DNA from: Sthenelais limicola | Taxonomy: Eukaryota > Annelida > Polychaeta > Phyllodocida > Sigalionidae | Direction of reading: 5' to 3' | DNA: 64,000 nucleotides | NCBI GenBank assembly: GCA_942159475.1 | Contig: OW804094.1 | Coordinates: forward strand, 57,098,966 to 57,162,965 | Made by a program: the position numbers and the translations under genes | In this document: positions 54,732 to 64,000 of the stretch, one piece after another | How the letters are laid out: each line of letters begins with the position of its first letter | Numbering within the stretch: position 1 is the first letter of the stretch | The notes under the pieces: generated by a model | The model's input: the letters and a program-made list of their open reading frames with translations, nothing else | Databases searched by the model: none | Told to the model about the DNA's origin: nothing

Positions 54732-55620
54732 GAGATACTGTCGAATACACAAGGCCCAATTCTAAGACCAAAACATAGACGATTATCAGTTAGATATTCT
54801 TCCTTACCATTAATAACCCACGTGAAGCCACATAAATTACGATGACTAGGATTAATGGAGACGGCATGATAGGTCGACTTATATCAACCACGCCCATAAA
54901 TGAACCTTCTTCTACCATATCAGTTGCATCGTCAATACTATTATAAGTAAAATTACGTACAAGAGAATCACAGTGAAAGTTTACAGAGTCAGAGTCGGGC
55001 CGAGAACAATCCGTAATTGGTCTGAGACCACCGTCAGCTTTGGCAACAGCTCCCAGAGCGTGAATACACTTGGGCTTGTCTCTAACTACCGAGACACAGC
55101 CTTCCAAAATTTCATTTTCGACTATCGTATCCATCTTGGAACAAGCAGGTTCCTCAAGAATAGATGAATAATTTTCACAGTCGTACGCCTGTACTGGCGA
55201 ATCTACGACGTCAAAACCATCAATAATACCATAGAAAACTTCTATATAGTGACTAAAAACTGCACAACCTTGACAGCTCAACATTGCCGCAAATCTACAC
55301 GGCTTTAGCTGCACGGGAATACACCCGAGCGTATGAACACAGTCGCACGTACCATCAAAACATTTACTAAAAACCTTCACTGAACGATCATTCGGAGAAA
55401 TAGGTGTGGAAAACACCACGCCATCATAAGTATTATCAGATTCATCTCGATAAAATTTGGCAACAGCCTTGCAAATATAATGGTAATCACAATCACTATC
55501 ACAAGAAGTCTCAATATCACCTAGATGGAATAAATCGGGGGGAAAATCCTCTTGCAACGTAGTAGAAACACTACTTACAGTGTCCTTGACGGCCATCTTA
55601 CCTTTTAAACATGCCTCCAA
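54732..55620 (-). pseudogene. Ngaro-2 reverse transcriptase, N-terminal part
   Basis: A 276-codon frame (55620-54790) continues in another frame to 54732. Early part: DSDCDYHYICKAVAKFYRDE. RT landmarks: VRDKPKCIHALGAVAKADGG, DCSRPDSDSVNFHCDS, FMGVVDIS. Then, after a shift near 54870, YHAVSINPSHRNLCGFTW and CFGLRIGPCVFDSISN, where the TIR element is inserted. It aligns segment by segment with Ngaro-1 RT. Confidence 0.85.
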
Positions 55621-55699
55621 AGCTGGAGAATCACAAACGGTGTCTATAGCAATATCACAGATGGCGCCACTACCCCGACTTACCCCAGCCGCATCCTAT

Positions 55700-56570
55700 T
55701 TAGACGCCTTGGTCGACGCACAGGTCATTCGCTCCGTGATCAGCTGATCCACATGATGAACATCTATGGCCGTAGTCACATTGCGACCTGGTACACCCAC
55801 CAGAGTTAAACTTGAAGCACATACGTTCCTTGGTCGACTTAGATTTCACAGAAGACTTCGAAGCAGCTGCTTTGCGTGAATTTTCATAGGAATAGTAGCG
55901 CAATACCTCCTCCTGGCGTGTATCGCCGAAAGCGACCAGACCTTTCTTGTTGGCCCTTGATCTGACAGCCTGATCATACGCCAATGACGCCTTGAGAGTA
56001 TACATGGATGAAACATCTTTTTCCATCATGGTGATGCAATGGGATAAGACACTTGACAGTTCCTCTACAGGGCGTGAGTCAGAAATTAACTTCTCCATAA
56101 GTTGGAGGGACAAAAGCAGAAGCTCATTAAAATTGTCAATTGTCTCACCCTTGTCTATTACCGATTCGCGGGCGAAAGGGCCGGACCTCTTCCTAGAAGT
56201 ACTGCGCCGATGACGGTGAGATGACGAGCCCGCTGTGTATATGGAACTCTCTCTACTGTGCGATGGCTCTTCATCCTCCAAATCCCGATGAGACTTCCTG
56301 CCCTTATCTTCATTGATATGAATTTCACTATCTGATGATCCCACGGACGACTCAGGCTTCTTTTCCAGTGCCTGCCGTAAGGATGCGACTGACCATGTTT
56401 TCCAGACCCTCTACACGCTCGGTGAGTTGACTTGTTTTCGCACCTTCTAATGCCGCCACCTCTGCTATCAATTTACGGTTACAATGTAGACCCGTCGGAG
56501 CATCATGCTCAATACCGCAGGGCGTGCAATATCTACCCATATTTGAAGTCGAAACTTGACTCAAAATCAC
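55700..56570 (-). pseudogene. Ngaro-2 gag-like protein with CCCH finger
   Basis: Two frames, 56570-56352 and 56344-55700. The first has CTPCGIEHDAPTGLHC, a Cys-rich N-terminal motif, and a coiled coil (QLTERVEGLENMVSRIL). The second has an SR-rich stretch (HRRSTSRKRSGPF), a helical middle (FNELLLLSLQLMEKLI) and the finger CFKFNSGGCTRSQCDYGH (C-x7-C-x4-C-x3-H), then CSSCGSADHG. Frame lost between the two at about 56348. Role as for the other Ngaro gag: RNA binding. Confidence 0.75.
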
Positions 56571-56576
56571 GCCAGC

Positions 56577-56777
56577 AAAAAATTATACGTTTGCCTTGGG
56601 CGTAGAAGCGGTTGAGAGTGGAAGGAAAGGTGGGCGTGGAAGCATTGGGACTATGACGTCATAGGTAAACACGGGGGTGACGTCATAACCGGGGACCAAG
56701 GGGGGGCGTGGTTACCTAGGAGGCGTAGTTAGGGGCGTGACTTCTCCAATATAATCGGTGATGGTTCACCTGCACAT
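56577..56777 (-). repeat. Ngaro-2 A1 repeat (5' end)
   Basis: Matches 50555-50753. The outer end is ATGTGCAGGTGAACC on the minus strand, identical at A2. Confidence 0.9.
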
Positions 56778-57558
56778 TATTTGTTTGTGTGGTTCAAACT
56801 ATATCGAGACCCCTCTGGACTGTATGTAAATCGAAAAATGCCAGATAATAAATGATATGTGCTTATAAGGCCTTGGACGGTATGACAGATGGAGGAGTGT
56901 TTTGAAACACTAGTAATGGTTGATACAAAGTTATCAGTAATTTGTGTTAATATTGGTTTGAAGAAATTTAGGCTTATAGTTGATGAATATAAATCGCTTT
57001 ATTTTTAAATGTGGCAACGTCTGAAACACATCCATGGTGGATATCGCATTTTTTTCCAATTTTGATGTAACAGTAGATGTTTATGCGCTATATGAATAAA
57101 AAGAAAAAAATGTTATAACAGTATCAGCGACATCTATGTAGGGAAAAATATGTTTAATTTGATTCGTTATACGGTAGTCGGCAAAGCAAAAAAAGAAAAG
57201 ATATTATAGACAATCATTATGGAAGGTGCTATATGGCTAAGGGAATATATGAATGTCCCTGCAGGGATATTGATGGATATCCCTGTTGGGGTATTGCCTG
57301 ACTGGATGCCTGCTAGAAGGATCCAGTCATAATCCAATATGGGAAATTTAATTCAAAAGTTGGCGGAGTATAACGATGAGAGGTAAAATAGTATCTTCTT
57401 CCCATGCAGATTGTTTCGCTGCAACTCACACGGTGATTGCATTGATACTTCAATTAAGCCCTAAGACAAGCGGTAGTGTGGTATCACATTATGTCACCAG
57501 GATAAATGAGCGTGACAGAAATGCACTTCAAATATTTTCTAAGAATGTGGATACTCAC
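56778..57558. other. Receptor intron next to TM4 exon
   Basis: Probably begins with the remaining LINE 3' end after the Ngaro-2 insertion, then unassigned intron. A small repeat 'tatccctg(c/t)nggg' occurs at about 57256-57290. No exon was seen. Confidence 0.4.
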
Positions 57559-57682
57559 TTGTCCGAATATAATGGGAGTTGCCAACGAGAGAGATGCCAC
57601 CCAAAGGAGTAAAATTACTCGGCGAGCTCGATGTGTTGTACAAACATACTTGGCCTTCATAGGATAAAGAATCGCGTAGTAC
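57559..57682 (-). CDS. Class A GPCR, ICL2/TM4 exon
   Basis: 124 nt. After the first base (completing an Arg codon, presumably of the D/E-R-Y motif), it reads YYAILYPMKAKYVCTTHRAR, the ICL2 block, then RVILLLWVASLSLATPIIFG, TM4 with its conserved Trp and a Pro near the outer end. The acceptor 'gatttgcag' precedes 57682 and the donor CAA|GTGAGT lies at 57558. The donor is phase 0 and fits the phase-0 acceptor of the exon at 37265, joining as FGQ-THMEV. The upstream exon must end in phase 2 (inside the Arg codon) and was not found within this window. Confidence 0.87.
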
Positions 57683-59934
57683 CTGCAAATCCATTACATA
57701 TGTGTTAACTGTTTTGTTGTACGACAAAGACAGACAATAATTTGCTACAGGATTAACAAAAAATGTGTTTACAAGTGACATTGATTACAGTAGACATCAA
57801 TGACAAACTACATTAGACTAAAATGTTGGGGGATACATTGAATAGTAAAAAACACAGCTTTCCTCTTTCGCGCTAATTATGGCTTTATAAAATAATAATG
57901 CATTAGTCATGGACACACTCGACCTGGCTACGTACTCACTTCACTTTCAACCACCAACCATACTACACTCTTCTATAACCCTCCAACCCACGCCATATCA
58001 TTATCGTTTTACTTTTCCTCACCTTTCATCATATCAATTTACGAATTTCTTTCAAACAAATATCTCAACTTCTAATTTTAACATTTCATTTTTACATTTT
58101 GTATTTAACTATTAAAATTGTATTTGATGAAACGGCCTGCCCCTTTTCTCTTTAAAGCTAATGAGATGTGTGTATACATAGAGAAATACGTGCCAGGGCT
58201 ATATTCATTTCAAGGTCCAAAAATTGGCTGTCGCTATCGCTAGTGGTAATACTCATTTAAATGCTCATAGTAAAATGTGTTATGCATGGTGTATTACAAT
58301 TATTTCTATCGAACGGCTTCAAGAGACGCACGTATAGGCAATTTTTTTGCATCAATAACAGCGGTAGGCCTATGCTTTTATATATTGAATGCTTACATTG
58401 TTTTGCAAGACGATTAATTTAATCATTTTGCTTTGGCTTCCGAAGAGCCACTTGCAGGATTATTTGAAATAAACAATCCTTGGTCGATTTTGAATGGACC
58501 TTTCTCCTGCTGCAATCTTCTTCAATTATACGCGTGTGCTTCAACTTGTGTATTTTGAGTTGGGATGGGATAAAAGATTCATAAATATGGGCCTTAAAAT
58601 TGTGGGATGTTCCCTCGCCGAGGAAAACACCCGGTACGAGCAGGACACTTGCTTGTCACACGGGAAAGAGGCATAGTAGATTTATATTGTGAATACATCT
58701 ACACACACCTGTCCTTACTGTCATTGATTAAAGGAGTAAAAGGTGTATGGGTTTTGACACACAGCCTTGATATTTACACTGGTGATGTCCATCGTAGTGG
58801 CTCACAGTGTAATCATCGCATGCACATAAACAGATATATATGGTGCTAAGAGAGCATGATTACCTAGTATGGATGTGGCTCAGACATGTAGCATTAGCGC
58901 CTACACAAGGTATGTTTTTATATCAGCCTATCCGACATCGCACAAACAAAATTACTTCACACATGGGAGTTCGGGTCCCTTATAGTATTGCCTATATATG
59001 TTGGTAGCTCCCAGTACTGCGATACATGGTGGGATGAAGTGGAACAATTCATTCCCTTCTTGTATTTCACAATAGTTGCAGTAACTATAGTTGCTTACGT
59101 AGAATATTGAGACAAACAAGTCAGGGAAAATAATGAGAAAAGGAGCATAGTAACTGCATAGCAACTGGCTGGGGTGAGAGTGGAAGCCCGGGGTCTGTTG
59201 TATGATTTGTATAAGCTAAGCAAAGGGAAAAATCCTTCCTAAGTGAAATTCCCTGCTGGTCGAAATAACCTATACACACAATGGTTGGTAGGAATATGTA
59301 TTCCTACCCACGGAAGGAAGGAGGGAAAGTATAGGAGTTCCCCCAGACAATGTTCCTTTCTTTAGCTTATACAACTGGCCCCTGCTGTCACCGCATTTGA
59401 GGTGAATTGTGAGAACAGGTGAAATGCTCTCACCGAGGTATGTCAGGGGTTTCTTACGCCTACTGCAGCACATATTATTGAAATACAACTTTCACTATTC
59501 ATAGCAATCGTCCAGCTTGTATTGTTTGAACTTTCTCATCTTGACACACAATGTAAAATAATAGCAAAGCATGCCTTGTGAACCGACATAGTTCTTTCAT
59601 TCATCTGCTATAATAATTATGCACTCTATACTCCCGCTTTAAGCGCCATATCCACTTGGACGATTGACGGTCACCCGCGGTCCCTGCTGATTGACGGTCA
59701 CCCCTGGTCAAATTTTTAGATTTTAGATTATTTCGACTATTTCGATTTAAAAAGTCTCCCAATCGTACGATCTGCTATAAATCTTATAGTTGTATTGAAA
59801 ATAGTTTTATTCTGACTTCAGACAATTTATCATTTACAAAATGATGCTTGCATGGAACAAGAGGAATATAATTCTAGAAAGCGCAACATGTATGAAAATC
59901 TAATAATTGATCGAACAAAATCATCCCTTTATCT
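57683..59934. other. Stretch without recognised gene
   Basis: Upstream intron of the receptor or intergenic. A perfect hairpin GGTAGGAAT-atgt-ATTCCTACC lies at about 59288-59309. A direct repeat 'gattgacggtcacccg/cctg' occurs at 59663 and 59689. A minus frame at 59164-58952 contains a hydrophobic stretch (APFLIIFPDLFVSIFY) before a GTAAGC, but no GPCR motif supports calling it. Confidence 0.4.
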
Positions 59935-60420
59935 TTTTTTTTAAAGGTTTTATTCAAAATATCCTATAAAGCCAACACACCGTGGAACTCTATACCTACT
60001 GAGGTTCACAATTTGGAAACCACACAGGAGTTCAGAAAATATTTAGAAAATAGAAGAAATCTATGTCAAACACAGCCTTTTCATGCATCTAAAATTATTC
60101 TTTCACTTATAAAAGGGTGTCGTTAACAATGATATTTTGAGGTTATATAATTCACCTTACTTGATACAACAAACGATGTATCTAATATTCGATTAGTGAA
60201 CAGAGAGACCAGATTGGCTGATAGTTCTGTGTTAAAAGTTTTAGAACCATCTTCAGAAAAGATTAGACGGCTCCGCATTACTTAGGTCCCACCCTGAGCT
60301 ACCCTGTGGAATCAATGGCTTACCTGGTAATGTGCGAAATATGAATTGGAAAAACCTGAAAACCTATTTAAAAAATTCAAACATATGGTATTGATTAATT
60401 GTGTATAATTTACTTCTTTT
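59935..60420 (+). pseudogene. LINE ORF2 C-terminal remnants
   Basis: First piece: YKANTPWNSIPTEVHNLETT, then FRKYLENRRN, the W-N-x-x-P ... F block ending a non-LTR RT, stop at about 60125. Second piece, about 60190-60390: RLADSSVLKVLEPSSEKIRR, then a broken LWN and LPGNVRNMNWKNLKTYLKNS. The two are similar ends from one or two LINE copies. No upstream RT motifs remain. Confidence 0.65.
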
Positions 60421-61155
60421 TTGCTGAACGGCCATTGCTAACGAGGAGCAAGGGTTTACCCTCTATTATCTCTATATGACCAACAGTAAATTGTCTCTGT
60501 TACTATTTCTCACAAAAAAATGAATGTTGACCGCTTGTTTATACTATCGTGTGTTGTATTTTATTAACCTGGTATAATGGATACAAAAGCAGAAAAACAA
60601 ATTCTTCAATTGAAGCTACGATATTGATCGTCATGGTTAGAATATATAAATCTTCAACGTATATGAATATTGTTCAGTTGATCAATTTTATGAACTGTTA
60701 TAATGTATTTTCTTTAATATTTGTCCATTGGATCTCTTGAGAATATGGTGCACCACTAAATAGAGTCCGAATAAAATGATTTAATAAGATCAAACTGCAT
60801 ATATATATTGCAAGCATGTGTTTTATTTTGTTTTACTTTGTTTTATTTTACTTTAACTTATTGTATGTAGTCCTCCATAAAATAATCGCCGCCTGGTACA
60901 CGATTAACGTACACGTGGAAACCGGGGTCAGAAACAGCAGAGAAATAGGTCAGATAACTGTGTCATTTAGTTCTTCCCCAAGAAAAAACCACACACTATT
61001 CTTCCTGCACGATTGGGTACGGGTTCCGACGCACATACTTCGGCAGAAAATCCCATTAGGACTTATAGACATCTCTATAAATAACATTCCTTGTTCTTAT
61101 TCATGGTACATGACACAAACCATCTTTCTAGTCTCATTCATCATATTTCGCTAAA
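60421..61155. other. Stretch without recognised gene
   Basis: Contains a T-rich simple run (about 60820-60850, 'tttta' units) and a plus frame (60816-61154) of mixed composition with no domain. Nothing else to support. Confidence 0.4.
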
Positions 61156-61189
61156 GAAGTTTTATATAATACTAGCAAAGTACCCGTCC

Positions 61190-61535
61190 TCTGGACGGTC
61201 CCTCTCTCCCCAAACTTCCCCCTCTCCTTCTTTTCCCTCCGCTCTTCTTTGTCTCTCATACATGTTTTTCTCTCCCAACCCCATCTCCGATTCCCCCCTG
61301 CTCCCTCCCCTCTTCCTCATGCTCCCCCTCCCTGCTTTCTCTCCCTTCTCTCTGTCCCTTACCCAACATACTCTTCCTCCGGTCGCCCTTTCTCCCCAAA
61401 CTTCCTCCTCTCCCTCTTTTCCCTCTGCCTCTTCTCTGTCTTTCATACCTGTTTTTCTCTCCCAACCCCATGTCTGATACCCCACTCTCCCTCCTGTCTT
61501 CCTCATGCCCCCCCTGCTCGCTTTCTCTCACTTTT
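61190..61535. repeat. Pyrimidine-rich tandem duplication
   Basis: A C/T-rich unit of about 190 bp ('ctctccccaaacttcc', 'tttttctctcccaacccca', 'cctcatgc') occurs twice, near 61200-61330 and 61390-61515. Open frames on both strands here arise from the low-complexity composition. Confidence 0.85.
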
Positions 61536-62060
61536 AAAATATTTTTTTCTCAAATATTTCTAATTTGTTATTAAATAAAAAATTAATTATTATATTCATA
61601 ATACATACTGCCTTCAATATAGCAATTCTTTAGAACCCCTTCTGCCAAATACCATTAATATATATCAAATAATTCTCATCACATAACAATAAACTTCAGA
61701 TAATCTGGTTAATTAACATAATTGATATGTAAATGATGAATAAATCTCAAACCATATATCAGATATTTAATAAATAGCAGTTAAATATGTTCTAAATCTC
61801 TCATTATGAAGGTCCATCATGAGCTGCCTGCCACCATTGATTTATACATACTAATTTGGTCATATCCTATTGAAAATAAATATGGGTTTCCATTTTGTAT
61901 CTCAGCCAATAATTGGAGTTTTCTTATGATTCATGATTCATTTATGATTCTTGTTTTTATTAAGTAGTGATTCATTTCTCCACGAATGGCGCACCCAATA
62001 GGCATCCCTTGAATTGACACAGTAGCTTGTGGCTAATGACGTAGTATCTCACAGGGGCTT
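61536..62060. other. AT-rich stretch
   Basis: No feature recognised before the TATA-containing region at 62.07 kb. Confidence 0.4.
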
Positions 62061-62065
62061 TCCCA

Positions 62066-62080
62066 GGCTATAAATAGAGT
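62066..62080 (+). promoter_or_regulatory. Candidate TATA box
   Basis: CTATAAATAGAG at about 62069-62080 is close to the consensus TATA box and stands about 110 bp ahead of an ATG at 62185. It is preceded by a GC-richer segment. A start site would be expected near 62100. Supporting transcript evidence is not available from sequence. Confidence 0.45.
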
Positions 62081-62184
62081 GTGGTTATCCCGATTTAAAA
62101 AGGCTTCAAAATCACATTTCCACCCCAAATACCTTCACAAACCACATACGACGACATCCAGAGAGGGGGGAGAGACCTCTAAAG

Positions 62185-62611
62185 ATGAGTAAAGTGGTTT
62201 GTAAAACAACAAATTCCGAGAACATTCTGGACAAAGAAAACCTTCTTTCTACCATTTCTTTTCTACCTCCTTTCCTAGAAATCGCTCTAGCTTTATATTA
62301 TATGGATAGTAGTCAGAATCGTGCGAGTATGTCACGTTCTAAAGGGCGAGTAAAACAGTTCTTTTGGGATCAAGAGGTAGCCGTACAAGGAATTTGTTCC
62401 CAGTATAGTATTTGACGAAGTAAGCCTTCTGAAAAAGATCGGAATTCTACGGCATTTGCTGGAATGGAAGTATGTCGAGCCTGGTAAAACATGTTTGCTG
62501 AAAGAACATAAAGTGGTATTATTGATTTACGACAAAACGGATATATCCATCATCAGTGCTCTGGATTTTCCAGCTGACATTTTCGTCGAGCTTGTCCTTT
62601 GTCTGAGATGA
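62185..62611 (+). pseudogene. Candidate intronless gene with frame break
   Basis: Frame 1 opens at ATG 62185 (MSKVVCKTTNSENILDKENL) and runs 76 codons to a TGA at 62413. The +1 frame is open from about 62388 and continues YKEFVPSIVFDEVSLLKKIG, then GILRHLLEWKYVEPGKTCLL and a hydrophobic end, stopping at TGA about 62611. Together they would give about 140 residues of well-mixed, protein-like composition. I do not recognise the family. One inserted or deleted base (or an assembly error) explains the break; programmed shifting is possible but has no positive support. It sits downstream of a good TATA box. Confidence 0.4.
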
Positions 62612-63189
62612 GCATTTTATCAATATCTGTCTTTCGCCTGTGGCATGTGATTAGTTTCAGAGCAATTTACACGTCAGATTGCAATTGGAAATTGGACGCT
62701 TGATGATATATAACCATTATAATAAATTCATAGCATACTCATGGAAGGGCTTGCTATTTGTCCTCGTTGTAATTGATGGGCAGTGTTATTCAGATATGAC
62801 AAGATTTCGATTTCGATATATATCAGTCAGTCCTAAGTACCAAAGTTATTGAATACCAGTGAAAACGATATATTGTCGCCATGTGTCAGCATGACAAGTT
62901 TACATTTTAAACATTACATCGCAGCTACAATGAAAGCAGAAACCTTTTGACAATTTATTTCATTTGCTTTCGCCTTGCTTTGGAAAGAGCAAGATCTATA
63001 CGCAACAAAAGCAGCAAGCATACAGTTGGCTAAGTTCTATCCATCACCCAAATATGATAATGTACATAGCCTATATGTGTCATAGTGTTTATTTGTCATC
63101 CAGCTGCATGATACACTACCCAAGGACATGAAAGAAGAGAGATGTGCCAGGTGAAGCTTGACTCTTCATTATTCTTTAGCCGTGTCAAG

Positions 63190-63700
63190 GGAGGCCTGCC
63201 ACCGTCACCATGTATCATGCATAATATCCATGGCTATGGCTGGGAATCTCCTTATATCATTGACTGCTGGCCATTCCTCTAGCATTGCTTTCATAGTGCT
63301 GACCATCTCGTCCATGGAGGCTCTCAAAACCAGAATTCTTACATATCATGCCTTTTCCAGTCGCCTTCCTCCACCAAGTTCAGGTGTGTACTACCACCTA
63401 CCAAACAACCAGATGCGCTCCTTGGCTTCGATACCACTTTTCTTTTAATGTGTCAGAAATACAGATCGACACATGTAAAATGCATTGTATAGGGCTTTAA
63501 ATCCTGTAATAAACAACTATTATATAAAAGGATCTCCTTTCATTTGCCGCCAGTAGTTTAAAGAACGATACATAATCCTGACGAGGCCAGGGTCCCTTTT
63601 GAGGCTATCTTATGGGCAGCTTCTTCGCAAATCTTCTTAAGTATCAGGGGGCAATGGAAGAAGTTGGGTGACGTTTTAATGGAGTCCACTGAGGTAATTT
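63190..63700 (-). other. Possible exons of an unidentified minus-strand gene
   Basis: Two short frames look protein-like: about 63690-63558 (SVDSIKTSPNFFHCPLILKK, then ICEEAAHKIASKGTLASSGL, stop) preceded by an acceptor-like 'attacctcag', and about 63320-63212 (SMDEMVSTMKAMLEEWPAVN, then DIRRFPAIAMDIMHDTW). I do not recognise the family and the splice phases tried do not join them. Low confidence. Confidence 0.25.
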
Positions 63701-64000
63701 GACACGGCTTTGTATCCCATTACTAGTTGAGAACGGCATTCTCCGCCCACTTACGGACACTCCTGATTACTCCTCTCATGTCCTCATGCTCTATTAAAAG
63801 GTTCGTTGTGTATCCATTAACTACTCTTAGTCTAAATAGCTTTAAAAGTACCGTTTCAAATTATGAACTAAGGCTTCTGATGTGTTCTGTAAATGGTACC
63901 AGCAATCAAGATAACATACAGCTGGGCTTTTAGGTTAATATACTGAGAGACTCTTTATCACAGTGAACAAAGACATATATATGTATATGGCAGACTGTCA

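Larger units (their letters stand above)
50330..56777 (-). mobile_element. Ngaro-type YR retrotransposon 2, with two insertions
   Basis: On the minus strand the order is A1 (56777-56577), gag, RT, RH, YR, B1 (50842-50754), A2 (50753-50555) and B2 (50419-50330). A carries 'ggcgtggttacctagg', 'gtgacgtcataacc' and 'tgacgtcatag'; B carries 'cgttctgtgtttattcc' and 'ctgatgaaggtttcaagg'. It lies in the 3' end of the same LINE that hosts Ngaro-1, in opposite orientation. The RT is interrupted at 52772-53367 and 53406-54728. Gag and YR have frame breaks, but RNase H is intact. Without the two insertions it is about 4.5 kb. Confidence 0.92.

Noticed and set aside
58952..59164. TM-like exon of the GPCR (hydrophobic stretch before a GTAAGC donor)
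   Set aside because: The phase does not fit the TM4 exon and no TM2 or TM3 landmark is present.
61162..61506. Minus-strand Arg/Glu/Gly-rich frames
   Set aside because: Translation of the pyrimidine-rich tandem repeat; no start context or domain.
62388..62415. Antizyme-type programmed +1 frameshift at the TGA
   Set aside because: The stop context ATT TGA C superficially fits a +1 shift, but the proteins show no antizyme motifs and no stimulatory elements were seen.

Overview
This is an AT-rich, intron-containing animal genome segment. It probably comes from a marine invertebrate: the density and mix of tyrosine-recombinase retrotransposons (Ngaro and DIRS types), a Zator-like DNA transposon, CR1-like LINEs and many short TIR elements fits echinoderm, hemichordate, cephalochordate or lophotrochozoan genomes. 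The species cannot be fixed from the sequence. There are no operons and no bacterial signals.

The only recognisable host gene is a class A (rhodopsin-like) peptide-type GPCR on the minus strand. Its exons are scattered over about 44 kb: ICL2/TM4 at 57559-57682, ECL2/TM5 at 37063-37265, and TM6/TM7/C-tail at 13781-14284. Exons for the N-terminus and TM1-TM3 were not found and probably lie beyond the right edge or in small unrecognised exons. Splice phases show that one more exon (ICL3) is missing between TM5 and TM6.

The two large introns are filled with transposons. The 14.3-37.1 kb intron holds a decayed DIRS-like YR retrotransposon (16.4-21.2 kb, minus), an apparently complete Zator-like DNA transposon (21881-25747, plus; 24-bp TIRs, TTA target duplication, spliced ORF1, 616-aa DDE transposase), an LTR remnant (26.3 kb), tandem repeats (28.1-29.2 kb) and a repeat-rich probable TIR element (33358-35691).

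The 37.3-57.6 kb intron holds a satellite array (38.3-38.9 kb), three non-autonomous TIR elements and a deep insertion nest. A CR1-like LINE (plus strand, from about 42.5 kb) is split by a 678-bp TIR element in its endonuclease, by a plus-strand Ngaro element in its RT (44821-49079), and by a minus-strand Ngaro element in its 3' end (50330-56777). The second Ngaro is itself interrupted in its RT by an LTR-element deletion derivative (52772-53367, TATT duplication) and a 1.3-kb TIR element (53406-54728, TTA duplication). Both Ngaro elements show the A1-ORFs-B1-A2-B2 split direct repeats of that family.

The left end (1-13.7 kb, downstream of the GPCR) and the right end (57.7-64 kb, upstream or intronic) are mostly featureless. 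They contain a tRNA-like SINE head (7.13 kb), a perfect 38-bp palindrome (10.03 kb), a 258-bp TIR element (10.58 kb), a LINE tail (60 kb), a CT-rich repeat (61.2 kb) and a TATA-headed candidate intronless gene with a broken frame (62.06-62.61 kb).
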